A stretch of DNA of 64,000 bases from contig NZ_VEFR01000003.1 of the NCBI RefSeq assembly GCF_007679035.1, positions 1-64,000 of the forward strand. Direction: 5' to 3'. A model generated the notes under the pieces. The model made no database searches. It was not told the origin of the DNA and worked only from the letters and a program-made list of their open reading frames with translations. Both the position numbers and the translations under genes were made by a program. The stretch is from Agrococcus jejuensis. Lineage in GTDB: Bacteria; Actinomycetota; Actinomycetes; Actinomycetales; Microbacteriaceae. Below are positions 36,679 through 45,938 of this stretch, in pieces; the stretch's first letter is position 1; every line of letters starts with the position of its first letter.

Positions 36679-38693
36679 CGGCGATGGCCCGAGTGGTGCT
36701 GTCTCGTGACGGGGCGCGGGCGACGCGCCGTGCCGCGGCGTGCGTCGCCGGGCAGCGGGCGCGACTCCCGCTCCTCGAGCAGCCGCGCCGACTGCAGCCG
36801 CCACGGCACGAGCGCGACGGTGACGCCGTGCGTGAGCGCGAGCCGCTGCCGCACCCGCCGCGACTTGTGGCCGTGCAGCACCCGCTCCCACCAGTGCCCG
36901 ACGACGTAGGTCGGCATGTAGACGGTCACGACCTCGGGCCCGTGCTCGGCCCGGCGCTCCTCGATGTGCTCGATCACGGGCTGCGACACGTCGCGGTACG
37001 GGCTCGGCAGCAGCCGCAGCGGCACGCGGATGCCCTGTCGGATCCACGCCTTCTTCAAGCGCTTCGCCGCATCCATGTCGATCGCGGAGTGCACGGCCTC
37101 GAGCGATTCGTGCTTCGCCGCGATGGCGTAGTCGAGCGCCTTGAGCACGGGCTTCGTGAGGTCGCCGACGAGCACGATCGCGTGGTCGCCGCGCGCGCCG
37201 AACACGGTGTCGACGTCGGGCTCGATCTCGCGACGCACGCGGCCGTAGTAGCGCTGGATCGCCCACATGAGCACCCACAGCACGGGACCGATGAGGAAGA
37301 CGAGGTACGCGCCGTGCGTGAACTTGGTGATGGTGACGACCACGAGCACCGTCGCCGTCGCGATGGCGCCGACGACGTTGATCGTGAAGGCGGCGGGGTT
37401 GAACTCGCTGCGCCGCCTGGGGTCGCGCTTCAGCCGCAGCCAGTGCACGACCATGCCGGTCTGCCCGAACGAGAACGACACGAAGACGCCGATGATGTAC
37501 ATCTGGATGAGCTGGTTGAGGTTCGCCTGCGTCAGCACGATGAGCAGCACGGCGCCGAGCGCCAGCACGACGACGCCGTTGGAGTACACGAGGCGGTCGC
37601 CGCGCGTGCGCAGCGCCTTGGGGGCGAAGCCGTGATCGGCGAGCACGCTGCCGAGCAGCGGGAACCCGTTGAACGCGGTGTTGGCGGCGAGCAGCAGCAC
37701 GAGCGCCGTCGCGACGAGCAGCACGAAGAACAGCGGCGACCCGTCGCCGAACACCGCCGCGCCCAGCTGGCCGATCACCGACTGCTGCGGCGTCGTCTCG
37801 CATGCCGTGAACCCGACGAGGTCGCACGGATCCTCCGCGTAGTGCACCTGCGAGACGAGGCCGAGGAACGTGATGCCGGCGAACATCGACATCGACACGA
37901 CGCCCAGCAGCACGAGCGTGATCCGCGCGTTGCGCACCTTGGGCCTGCGGAACGCGGGCACGCCGTTCGAGATCGCCTCGATGCCCGTGAGCGCCGAGCA
38001 GCCGGAGGCGAAGGCGCGCAGCAGCAGGAGCATGATGGCCGCCTGGCTCAGCGCATCCGTGTCGACCGAGTACTGCGCCGACGTGGCCACGGGGGCGTCG
38101 CCCGTGAGCGTCTGCACGAGTCCCGTCACGACCAGGACGACGACGGATGCGATGAAGAGGTAGGTGGGGATCGCGAACGCGCGCCCCGACTCGCGCACGC
38201 CGCGCAGGTTCACGGCGGCGAGCAGCACGATGAAGCCCACGGCGAGCTCGACCCGGAAGGGGTCGAGCTGCGGGAAGGCGGAGATGATGTTGTCGACGCC
38301 CGACGCGACCGACACCGCGACCGTCAGCACGTAGTCGATGAGGAGCGCGCTCGCGACGACGAGGCCCGCACGCGGACCGAGGTTGCGGTGCGCGACCTCG
38401 TAGTCGCCGCCGCCCGACGGGTACGCCTTCACCGTCTGCAGGTTGCCCGCCACGACGATCGCGATGAGCAGCATGACGCCGAGCGCCACGTACGGCGCGT
38501 TCGCGAGCATCGCGAGGCCGCCGATCGTGAGGATGAGGAACATCTCCTGCGGGCCGTACGCCACCGACGACAGCGCGTCGGACGCGAAGATCGGCAGCGC
38601 GACCTTCTTCGGCAGCAGCTCGCCCTCGAGCTGCTCGGTGGGGAGCGGCTTGCCGATGATCCAGCGCTTCGGGGAGCGCTCGTCCAGTGTCAC
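36675..38693 (-). CDS. APC-superfamily permease with C-terminal cytosolic domain
   Basis: A 672-aa transporter. About 12 hydrophobic helices lie in residues 25-480, starting after the conserved LPIFASDALSSVAYGPQEM, which is typical of this APC subgroup. Other marks are YPSGGGDYEVAHRNLG, the GIEAISNGVPAFRRP loop and SFSFGQTGMVVHW. Residues 490-640 are soluble and look like a universal-stress-protein-like alpha/beta fold (HAIVLVGDLTKPVLKALDYAI, GPEVVTVYMPTYVVG). The tail is Arg-rich. The substrate (amino acid or K+-like) is not known. It is divergent from the glycosyltransferase gene and starts at GTG. Confidence 0.83.
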   Translation of the reverse strand: MTLDERSPKRWIIGKPLPTEQLEGELLPKKVALPIFASDALSSVAYGPQEMFLILTIGGLAMLANAPYVALGVMLLIAIVVAGNLQTVKAYPSGGGDYEVAHRNLGPRAGLVVASALLIDYVLTVAVSVASGVDNIISAFPQLDPFRVELAVGFIVLLAAVNLRGVRESGRAFAIPTYLFIASVVVLVVTGLVQTLTGDAPVATSAQYSVDTDALSQAAIMLLLLRAFASGCSALTGIEAISNGVPAFRRPKVRNARITLVLLGVVSMSMFAGITFLGLVSQVHYAEDPCDLVGFTACETTPQQSVIGQLGAAVFGDGSPLFFVLLVATALVLLLAANTAFNGFPLLGSVLADHGFAPKALRTRGDRLVYSNGVVVLALGAVLLIVLTQANLNQLIQMYIIGVFVSFSFGQTGMVVHWLRLKRDPRRRSEFNPAAFTINVVGAIATATVLVVVTITKFTHGAYLVFLIGPVLWVLMWAIQRYYGRVRREIEPDVDTVFGARGDHAIVLVGDLTKPVLKALDYAIAAKHESLEAVHSAIDMDAAKRLKKAWIRQGIRVPLRLLPSPYRDVSQPVIEHIEERRAEHGPEVVTVYMPTYVVGHWWERVLHGHKSRRVRQRLALTHGVTVALVPWRLQSARLLEERESRPLPGDARRGTARRPRPVTRQHHSGHRR

Positions 38694-38824
38694 AGCGCGT
38701 GATGCTACTCCTGGATGCGGCCCCGGGGCAGCGCCGTGACGCGCGGGTGCGAGACGCGACCGGATGCGCTGCGCGACGCCGTCGGTCCGCCGCCGCGGCC
38801 AGCGGTCGACGACCGGCGGTGCGG

Positions 38825-38830
38825 TACGCT
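38825..38830 (+). promoter_or_regulatory. Probable -10 of the surface-glycan operon
   Basis: TACGCT lies 51 bases before the TTG start at 38882. It leaves a short leader that ends in a GAGGAG ribosome site, unlike the leaderless genes elsewhere. Confidence 0.4.
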
Positions 38831-38881
38831 TCCCTGGCTCCATCTGCGGGAGCATCTGCAGGACGTGAACGAGGAGCGCCC

Positions 38882-39892
38882 TTGACCAGGAAGACGATCA
38901 GCGTCGTCATCCCCAGCTACAACGAGGAACGTAGCGTCGAGGAGATGGTCGACCGCGTGACCGCGGTGTTCCGCGATCGCCTGCCCGCGTACGACTACGA
39001 GATCATCTTCGTCGACGACTTCTCGACCGACGGCACGCGCGGCACCATCCGACGCCTCGCGAAGCAGGACAGCCACGTCAAGGGCGTCTTCAACGCCAAG
39101 AACTTCGGCTTCCACCGCAACATCTTCTCGGCGCTCACCTACGGCAGCGGCGACGCCACCTTCATGCTGTTCGGCGACCTGCAGGACCCGCCCGAGAACC
39201 TCCCCGAGTTCGTCGAGCGCTGGGAGCAGGGCGACAAGGTCGTCGTCGGCCAGCGCCGCTCCAGCGACGAGGGCTGGTTCATGACCATCCTGCGCCGCGT
39301 CTACTACACGACGATCCACCACCTGTCGGACACGACGCAGATCGCGCGCTTCACGGGCTACGGCCTCTACGACCGCGAGTTCGTCGAGACGCTCAAGGAC
39401 ATCGACGACGTGCAGCCGTTCTTCAAGGCCATCGTCGCCGAGTACGGGCTCGACATCGCGATCGTGCAGTACGACCAGGCGAAGAGCGCCCGAGGCAAGT
39501 CGAACTTCAACTTCCTGAAGAACTACGACTTCGCGATGCAGGGCCTCACGGCCTCGACGAAGCTCATGATGCGCTTCGCGACGTTCTTCGCCGGCATCGT
39601 CGGCGTCGTGTGCCTCGGCGTCGCCGTGTTCGTGCTCATCAACAAGCTCGTCGACTGGGAGCGCTACTCGGCGGGCGAGGCATCGGTCACGGTCGGCATC
39701 TTCCTGCTGGGCGCCGTCCAGCTGTTCTTCATCGGCGTGCTGGGCGAGTACATCCTCAGCATCAACGGCCGCATCACGCGCAAGCCGCGCGTCGTCGTCG
39801 GCGAGTGGGTCAACCTGCGCGGCGGACGCACCGGTCGCCTGCCCGACGCGTCGACGGGCGAGGCCGAGCACCCGCGCCCCGAGCCGGCCTGA
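38882..39892 (+). CDS. GtrB/DPM1-like polyprenyl-phosphate glycosyltransferase (GT2)
   Basis: A 336-aa membrane-bound GT2 enzyme. It would transfer a sugar from a nucleotide sugar to undecaprenyl phosphate on the inner face of the membrane. The GT-A fold is plain: ISVVIPSYNEERSVEEM, the acidic pair VDDFSTDGT, the metal motif in LFGDLQDPPE, and GQRRSSDEG. Two C-terminal helices (about residues 235-260 and 272-297) are as in GtrB and DPM-type proteins. TTG is the start, with GAGGAG seven bases upstream. It heads a five-gene cluster and overlaps gtrA (TGATG). Confidence 0.87.
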   Translation: MTRKTISVVIPSYNEERSVEEMVDRVTAVFRDRLPAYDYEIIFVDDFSTDGTRGTIRRLAKQDSHVKGVFNAKNFGFHRNIFSALTYGSGDATFMLFGDLQDPPENLPEFVERWEQGDKVVVGQRRSSDEGWFMTILRRVYYTTIHHLSDTTQIARFTGYGLYDREFVETLKDIDDVQPFFKAIVAEYGLDIAIVQYDQAKSARGKSNFNFLKNYDFAMQGLTASTKLMMRFATFFAGIVGVVCLGVAVFVLINKLVDWERYSAGEASVTVGIFLLGAVQLFFIGVLGEYILSINGRITRKPRVVVGEWVNLRGGRTGRLPDASTGEAEHPRPEPA

Positions 39893-40410
39893 TGCCCGAG
39901 GCAGCCGGGGCGGCGGCCGCGGCTGCCGACGTGCCCGACGCGCGCAGCGTGCGCATGCGCAGGCTCGCCATCCAGTTCGGCAAGTTCCTCATCGTCGGCG
40001 GCATCTCGTTCACGGTCGACTACGGCCTGTTCCTGCTGCTGCACACCGTGCTGGGCGTGCCGTACGTCGTCGCGAGCACGATCTCGTTCTCGCTGTCGCT
40101 CGTCCTCAACTACGTGCTCACGCTCAAGTTCGTGTTCGTGGCGCAGCCGGGCCGCTCGGTGGCCAAGGAGTTCGCGATCTACGTCGGGCTCAACATCGTG
40201 GCGCTCGGCCTCAACCAGCTCATCCTCTTCCTGTCCGTCGAGCTGCTCGGCGTGTGGCCGGAGGTGGGCAAGCTCATCGCGACGGCCATCGTGCTCGTCT
40301 ACAACTTCATCGCTCGCAAGATGCTCATCGAGCGGCCCGGCCTCCGCAGGCAGGTCGCGTCGACGGGGCAGGATGCTGCGCAGACCACCGGGAAGGGCAT
40401 CGAGGGATGA
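39892..40410 (+). CDS. GtrA-like membrane flippase
   Basis: A 172-aa protein with four hydrophobic helices of the GtrA family: FGKFLIVGGISFTVDYGLFLLL (with the F-x-x-V-G start), YVVASTISFSLSLVLNYVLTLKFVF (the N-Y-x-L-x-x-x-F-V-F motif), YVGLNIVALGLNQLILFL, and KLIATAIVLVYNFIARKMLI. Such proteins are thought to flip lipid-linked sugars across the membrane. Its ATG overlaps the stop of the GT2 gene, and its stop overlaps the next start (ATGA), so the product of the GT2 is its probable cargo. Confidence 0.88.
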   Translation: MPEAAGAAAAAADVPDARSVRMRRLAIQFGKFLIVGGISFTVDYGLFLLLHTVLGVPYVVASTISFSLSLVLNYVLTLKFVFVAQPGRSVAKEFAIYVGLNIVALGLNQLILFLSVELLGVWPEVGKLIATAIVLVYNFIARKMLIERPGLRRQVASTGQDAAQTTGKGIEG

Positions 40411-42506
40411 CGAGGGACGACGCGGCTGGCCGCGAGCACGCGACGAGCGGCGCCGACGGCGTCGAGGACACCGCGGTCGCGCCCGAGCCGTCGCACGACC
40501 CCGCGACCGAGTCCGTCGTGCCGGCGACGGCCGCTGCGGCCGCCACCGCCTCCGCCTCCGCCAGCACGACCGTCGACGGCTGGCAGCCCGGCCGCGTCGG
40601 CCTCGCGCTCGACCGCGCTCAGGCGCGCGTCGGCGGGACGCTGGGCCGCGGCTCCGACGCCCTGCGCCGCAGCGTCGTCGGGCGCTGGTTCCAGCGCACC
40701 GAGCAGCCCGGCGTCGTCGACTGGCTGCTGCTCGGCGCCCTCGCGATCCTCGCGTTCGTCACCTTCCTCTACGGCGACGTGCGCGCGACGTACGAGCACT
40801 CGATGAACTTCCTCGACGCCCTGTTCACGGGACGTCTGCAGGACTTCTACCAGATCGCGATCGACAACAACACGTTCGGCCATCCCGCCGTCTACGACGT
40901 GCCCGTCTACCTCGTCTTCGGCATCTGGAACCTCCCGACCTACCTCATCCACCAGGTCACGGGCTTCGACTACCTGAGCTCGGTGCCCGGCCAGCTGTGG
41001 CTCAAGGCGATGATGGTGTTCTTCCTCGCCCTCGCGGCGAAGAAGGTCATCGACATCGCGCGCACCGCGGGCCTCACGCGGCAGCGGTCGCGCTGGGTCG
41101 GCTTCTTCCTCGTGAGCTCGATGGCCGCGTTCGTGCCCGTGCTCGTGATCGTGCAGTACGACATCGTGTCGGTCGCGCTCATGCTGCTGGGCATCCACGC
41201 CTACATGCGCGGCCGCACCCGCTCGTTCCTGCTGTGGTTCCTCGCCGCCAACACCATGAAGCTCTTCGCGGTGTTCGTGTTCATCCCGCTGATCCTGCTG
41301 CGCGAGAAGCGCCTCGCGCACGCGGCGGGTCAGCTCGTCGTCGGCATGCTCGGCCTGCTCGCGTGCAAGCTGCTCTACCGCGGCGACCTGGCCTACGCGA
41401 TCTCGACCGGCGGCTTCACGACCGACATGCTCGATCGGCTCACGATCTCGGGCTTCGACTGGCACTCGGGCGTCACCGTGCCCGCGTTCGTCGTGCTCAT
41501 GGTGTGCCTCGTCGCCTTCGCGTACCTCAAGCGCATCACGAGCGATCGCGAGCTGATCGCGTTCGCGATCTACATCCCGCTCGTCGCGTTCCTCGGCTTC
41601 TGCGTGCTCGTGCCGCTCAACCCGTACTGGATCACGCTCGTCGCCCCGTTCGCGGTGCTCATCATCTTCCTCAACCCGCGCTTCCTCGTGTTCAACACGC
41701 TCGTCGAGACGGCCGTCGGGCTCGTGCTGCTCATCACGTACGGACTCGTCGGCTTCTCGATGTACAACGCGGGCATCTTCGACGACCTCCTGCTCGGCCA
41801 GGTGGTGCCGCCGGCCGCGTCGCCGCGGTGGTCGACCCTGCAGGAGCTGCTCACGGGCGTGGGGCTCGCCGGGCTCGTGCCCTTCATCGTCGGCTTCCTC
41901 GTGGCCTGCCTCATCGTGACGCTCGTCGTCAACTACCCGCGTCGCGCGTTCGTGCTCGGGATGCCGAACGTCGAGCGCGTGCCGCGCACGGTCGTGCTCG
42001 TGCGCCTCGCCGCCATCGCCGCCTTCATGGGGCTGCTGTTCGCGATGTACCTCGTGCCGGCGCGACCGGTCGCGTACTCGTCGGCAACGAGCACGCCCGT
42101 CCCCAACCCCACCGACCTGCTCGTCGCCGGCAACGTCGTCGAGCAGGAGATCGTCTTCGACGACGACCTCGCCGTGACGCAGCTCGAGGTCGGCTTCGAC
42201 GCGCAGGTCTCGTGGCTGAACACCGCAGCGGTGAACGTGGAGCTGCTCGGACCCGACGGCGCAGCCGTCTCCGCGGGCTCGGCGCCCGTCAACACGCTCG
42301 GCGTCGGCGTCACGGCCTTCGACACCGGCGACCTCGTGCTCGAGGCGGGGGAGACGTACACGCTGCGCCTCACCGCGGGGCAGAGCGACGCGGGCGGCCA
42401 GCTGCTCGTGCAGCTCAACCCCGAGCAGGACACCTTCACGACGACGTCGAACGGCGTCGAGGTGCTCGGCGACGTCGTGCTCGTGCTCGACGGCGCCCTG
42501 CGGTAG
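40407..42506 (+). CDS. Polytopic GT-C-like membrane protein with extracellular beta domain, paralogue 1
   Basis: A 699-aa protein. An Ala/Thr-rich cytosolic head (1-95) ends in GRWFQRTEQPG. Residues 110-570 hold about 12 hydrophobic helices. A first outside loop carries acidic and aromatic residues (DVRATYEHSMNFLDALF, TGRLQDFY), the usual place of catalytic acids in GT-C enzymes. After the last helix (about 550-570) a beta-rich domain follows (NVVEQEIVFDDDLAVTQLEVGFD...QLLVQLNPEQD), presumably extracellular. The likely role is to transfer the flipped sugar to a surface acceptor, as GtrC-type proteins do. This is inferred from context. It is paralogous to the next gene throughout. Confidence 0.75.
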   Translation: MTRDDAAGREHATSGADGVEDTAVAPEPSHDPATESVVPATAAAAATASASASTTVDGWQPGRVGLALDRAQARVGGTLGRGSDALRRSVVGRWFQRTEQPGVVDWLLLGALAILAFVTFLYGDVRATYEHSMNFLDALFTGRLQDFYQIAIDNNTFGHPAVYDVPVYLVFGIWNLPTYLIHQVTGFDYLSSVPGQLWLKAMMVFFLALAAKKVIDIARTAGLTRQRSRWVGFFLVSSMAAFVPVLVIVQYDIVSVALMLLGIHAYMRGRTRSFLLWFLAANTMKLFAVFVFIPLILLREKRLAHAAGQLVVGMLGLLACKLLYRGDLAYAISTGGFTTDMLDRLTISGFDWHSGVTVPAFVVLMVCLVAFAYLKRITSDRELIAFAIYIPLVAFLGFCVLVPLNPYWITLVAPFAVLIIFLNPRFLVFNTLVETAVGLVLLITYGLVGFSMYNAGIFDDLLLGQVVPPAASPRWSTLQELLTGVGLAGLVPFIVGFLVACLIVTLVVNYPRRAFVLGMPNVERVPRTVVLVRLAAIAAFMGLLFAMYLVPARPVAYSSATSTPVPNPTDLLVAGNVVEQEIVFDDDLAVTQLEVGFDAQVSWLNTAAVNVELLGPDGAAVSAGSAPVNTLGVGVTAFDTGDLVLEAGETYTLRLTAGQSDAGGQLLVQLNPEQDTFTTTSNGVEVLGDVVLVLDGALR

Positions 42507-42589
42507 CGCCGACCGCGACCCCGCGTGGTCTGAGACAGCGTGCTGCATCCGGCAGGATGCTGTGCAGACTCCAAGAAGGGCATCGACCG

Positions 42590-44710
42590 ATGACGACGGA
42601 TCACACGGCCGACCGTGAGCACCCCCAGGGCGACGGGTCGACCGCCGGTCCCCGCGACGTCGAGCCGACGAGCGTCGCCGCGACCGCGGGCGCGGGCGGC
42701 GCGGCAGCAGCGACGCCCGGTGTCGCATCCGCAGGCTCGGCGACCACGACCGCGCCCGTCCCCGCGGCCGAGCGCGGACGCCAGCCCGGCCGCGTCGGGC
42801 TCGCGCTCGACCGAGCGCAGGAGCGCGTCGGGTCGGCGGTCGGTCGTGGCATGGATGCCGTCGGCGGCAGCCGCGCGGGTCGCTGGTTCCAGCGCACCGA
42901 GCAGCCCGGCCTCGTCGACTGGCTGCTGCTCGGCGCGATCGTCGTCTTCTCGTTCGTCACGTTCCTCTACGCCGACGTGCGGGCGACGTTCGACCACTCG
43001 CTGAACCTGCTCGACGCGATCTTCGCGGGACGCGTGCAGGACTTCTACCAGATCGCCATCGACCAGACGCTGTCGGGTCACCCCGCCGTCTACGACGTGC
43101 CGGTGTACCTCGTCTTCGCCATCTGGAACCTGCCGACGTGGATCATCGTCCAGCTCACGGGCCTCGACTACATGGAGTCGGTGCCCGCCCTGCTGTGGGC
43201 GAAGGCGATGATGGTGTTCTTCCTCGCGGTCGCGGCGAAGGCGGTCGTCGACATCGCGCGCACCGCAGGTCTCACGCGGCAGCGGTCGCGCTGGGTGGGC
43301 TTCTTCCTCGTGAGCTCGATGGCCGCGTTCGTGCCCGTGCTCGTGGTCGTGCAGTACGACGTCATCTCCGTCGCCTTCATGCTGCTGGGGATCCACGCCT
43401 ACATGCGCGGGCGCACCCGCTCGTTCCTGCTGTGGTTCCTCGCCGCCAACACCCTGAAGCTCTTCGCGGTGTTCGTGTTCATCCCGCTGATCCTGCTGCG
43501 CGAGAAGCGCGTCATCCCCGCAGCCGGCCAGCTCGTGGTCGGCATGCTGGGGCTCGTGGCCTGCAAGCTGCTGTACCGCGGCGACCTCGCCTACGAGATC
43601 TCGACGGGACGCTTCACCGACGACATGCTCGATCGGCTGCTCTACGTGGGCTTCGACTGGCACTCGGGCATCACGGCGTCGCTGTTCGTCGGCCTCATGG
43701 TGGGCCTCGTGATCTTCGCGTACGCCAAGCGCGTCGCCGACGACCGCGAGCGCATCGCGTTCGCGATCTACATCCCGCTCGTCGCGTTCCTCGGCTTCTG
43801 CGTGCTCGTGCCGATCAACCCGTACTGGATGATGCTCGCGGCGCCGTTCAGCGTGCTCATCATCTTCCTCAACCCGCGGTTCCTCGTGCTCAACACCCTG
43901 CTCGAGACCTTCACGGGCCTGGCGCTGATCGCGGCGTACACGCTGCTCGGCTGGCTGACGTACGGCGGCATCATCGAGTACCTGCTGTTCGGCCAGCTCG
44001 TGCCGCGCGCCGATCCGCAGCGCTGGTACTCCGTGCAGGACATGTGGCCGGGAGACGTGACCTGGGAGCGCGTGCCGTTCCTCGTCGCCTTCGCCATCAC
44101 GTGCTTCGTCGCGACGCTCGTGCTCAACTACCCGCGCCGCGCGTTCCTGGCGGGCATGCCGAACGTCGAGCGCATCCCGCGGTCGGTCGTGCTCGTGCGC
44201 CTCGGCGTGCTCGCGTCGTTCCTCGCGCTCATCGTCGCGACCTACGTCGTGCCGGCCCGTGCCGTCGCCTACTCCTCGGCGTCGCCGACGGTCGAGCCCG
44301 TGCCCGACACGACGGACCTGCTGCTGCCCGGCAACGTCGTGGAGCAGGAGATGGTCTTCGCCGACGACATCGCGGTGACGCGGATGGAGATCGGCTTCGA
44401 CGCGGGCGAGGTGGTGTGGGTCAACGTCTCGGCGCTGCACGTCGAGCTGCTCGCCTCCGACGGCACCGCCGTGTACACGGGCACGGCGCCCGTCAACACC
44501 CTCGAGGTCGGCGTGACGCCCTTCGACACCGGCGACCTCGTGCTCGAGGCCGGCGAGACGTACACGCTGCGGCTCACCGCCGACGAGAACGACGAGGGCG
44601 GCCAGGTGCTCGTGCAGCTCAACCCCGAGCAGGACTCGTTCGTCACGACGGCCAACGGCGTCGTGATCCCCGGCGACATCGTGCTCGTGCTCGACGGCGC
44701 GACCCGATAG
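42590..44710 (+). CDS. Polytopic GT-C-like membrane protein with extracellular beta domain, paralogue 2
   Basis: A 706-aa close paralogue of the preceding gene, aligned from the shared QPGRVGLALDRAQ start of the folded part to the shared LNPEQD end. Long blocks are identical (TAGLTRQRSRWVGFFLVSSM; GIHAYMRGRTRSFLLWFL); the heads (1-65) and the extracellular loops before the last helices differ most. The upstream sequence GCAGGATGCTGtGCAGAC...GAAGGGCATCGA also copies the end of the gtrA gene, so the duplication unit began inside gtrA. The two copies may recognise different acceptors. AAGAAGG lies 10 bases before the ATG. Confidence 0.78.
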   Translation: MTTDHTADREHPQGDGSTAGPRDVEPTSVAATAGAGGAAAATPGVASAGSATTTAPVPAAERGRQPGRVGLALDRAQERVGSAVGRGMDAVGGSRAGRWFQRTEQPGLVDWLLLGAIVVFSFVTFLYADVRATFDHSLNLLDAIFAGRVQDFYQIAIDQTLSGHPAVYDVPVYLVFAIWNLPTWIIVQLTGLDYMESVPALLWAKAMMVFFLAVAAKAVVDIARTAGLTRQRSRWVGFFLVSSMAAFVPVLVVVQYDVISVAFMLLGIHAYMRGRTRSFLLWFLAANTLKLFAVFVFIPLILLREKRVIPAAGQLVVGMLGLVACKLLYRGDLAYEISTGRFTDDMLDRLLYVGFDWHSGITASLFVGLMVGLVIFAYAKRVADDRERIAFAIYIPLVAFLGFCVLVPINPYWMMLAAPFSVLIIFLNPRFLVLNTLLETFTGLALIAAYTLLGWLTYGGIIEYLLFGQLVPRADPQRWYSVQDMWPGDVTWERVPFLVAFAITCFVATLVLNYPRRAFLAGMPNVERIPRSVVLVRLGVLASFLALIVATYVVPARAVAYSSASPTVEPVPDTTDLLLPGNVVEQEMVFADDIAVTRMEIGFDAGEVVWVNVSALHVELLASDGTAVYTGTAPVNTLEVGVTPFDTGDLVLEAGETYTLRLTADENDEGGQVLVQLNPEQDSFVTTANGVVIPGDIVLVLDGATR

Positions 44711-44753
44711 CGCGAGCGGCGCGGCGTGCGGGTCGACCGCGTCCGCGCCCCAG

Positions 44754-44759
44754 TATCCT
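44754..44759 (+). promoter_or_regulatory. Possible -10 of the epimerase gene
   Basis: TATCCT lies in the 104-bp gap after the second GT-C-like gene, about 55 bp before the epimerase start. It suggests a separate promoter. Confidence 0.35.
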
Positions 44760-44814
44760 GACGGACGGCGACTGGCGCCGTCGGCGCGAGCCGAGACGAG
44801 AGAGGGTGGCTGCG

Positions 44815-45885
44815 GTGCAGCGAACGTGCCTGGTGACGGGCGGTGCCGGATTCATCGGCACCGAGCTGCTGCGACAGACGCTCGGGCAGTACGACCGCGT
44901 GGTCGTGCTCGACTCCCTGCTGCCGCAGGTGCACGCGACCGCCCCCGAGCTGCCCGCGGGCGTCGAGCTCGTCGTGGGCGACGTCGCCGACGCGTCGGCA
45001 TGGGCGGAGGTCGTCGGCGCGCTGCGCGATGCCGGTCGCCTCGACGTCGTGCACCTCGCCGCCGAGACCGGCACCGGGCAGTCGCTCGCCGAGCCGTCGC
45101 GGCACGCGCTCGCCAACGTCGTCGGCACGACGCGGCTCACCGAGGCGCTCGACGCCGCATCCGCTCGCCCGGACCGGATCGTGCTCGCCTCGTCGCGCGC
45201 CGTGTACGGCGAGGGCGCCTGGTCGTTCGCCGGCGAGCTGCGCTACCCGGGTCAGCGCGGCGTCGAGCAGCTCTCCGCAGGCCAGTGGGACTTCCCGGGC
45301 GCCGAGCCCGTGGCCATGCGGGCCGACGTCGTGCACCCCGACCCCGTGAGCGTCTACGGCGCCACGAAGCTCGCGCAGGAGCACCTGCTCGCCGCCTGGT
45401 GCGTCGCGCACGACGTGCCCCTCACCGTGCTGCGCCTGCAGAACGTGTACGGCGTGGGCCAGTCGCTCACGAACTCCTACACGGGCATCCTGCCGCTCTT
45501 CTGCCGCATGGCACGCGAGGGTCGCGCGATCCCGCTCTACGAGGACGGCCTCGTGCGCCGCGACTTCGTGCACGTGTCCGACGTCGTCGCCGCGATGCGC
45601 GCTGCGCTCGCCGCGTCGACCCCGGGCGTCGAGACGCTCGACGTCGGCTCGGGGGAGTACGCGACCGTCGAGCACGTCGCGGGCGTCATCGCCGCCGCGT
45701 ACGGCTCGCCGGCCCCGCAGGTCTCCGGCGACTTCCGTCATGGCGACGTGCGGCATGCCTGGGCCGACACGTCGCGCACCGAGTCGGTGCTCGGGTGGGC
45801 GGCCGCGGTGCCGCTCGACGCCGGTCTGCGCGAGCTCGTGTCGTGGGTCGACGCGCAGCTCGGCGCTGCGACGCCCACGGCCTGA
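44815..45885 (+). CDS. NAD-dependent sugar epimerase (dTDP-L-rhamnose 4-epimerase-like)
   Basis: A 356-aa extended short-chain dehydrogenase. The NAD site is LVTGGAGFIGTELL; the phrase VVVLDSLLPQVHATAPEL is characteristic of dTDP-L-rhamnose 4-epimerases (WbiB-like). The catalytic set is S/T in LASSRAVYGEG and YGATK (Y-x-x-x-K). The end RRDFVHVSDVVAAM is usual for the family. It would supply a nucleotide sugar for the adjacent glycan genes. UDP-glucose 4-epimerase activity is the main alternative. The second of two in-frame GTG codons (44815) was chosen because GAGAGAGG lies eight bases before it. Confidence 0.75.
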   Translation: MQRTCLVTGGAGFIGTELLRQTLGQYDRVVVLDSLLPQVHATAPELPAGVELVVGDVADASAWAEVVGALRDAGRLDVVHLAAETGTGQSLAEPSRHALANVVGTTRLTEALDAASARPDRIVLASSRAVYGEGAWSFAGELRYPGQRGVEQLSAGQWDFPGAEPVAMRADVVHPDPVSVYGATKLAQEHLLAAWCVAHDVPLTVLRLQNVYGVGQSLTNSYTGILPLFCRMAREGRAIPLYEDGLVRRDFVHVSDVVAAMRAALAASTPGVETLDVGSGEYATVEHVAGVIAAAYGSPAPQVSGDFRHGDVRHAWADTSRTESVLGWAAAVPLDAGLRELVSWVDAQLGAATPTA

Positions 45886-45938
45886 CGCCTCGACCCTCGA
45901 TCCGCGCCGCGGATCTGCGCGAGCCTGCCCGCGATCGC

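Noticed and set aside
36675..38900. Fluoride riboswitch upstream of the APC-crcB operon
   Set aside because: I looked in the 188-bp gap upstream of the permease gene for the conserved pseudoknot words and saw nothing convincing; a covariance-model search would be decisive.
40373..42600. Plus-strand frame running through the first GT-C-like gene and joining the second
   Set aside because: Only the part from 42590 has domain content. The upstream part is a shifted reading of the first paralogue, so no giant fusion protein exists.
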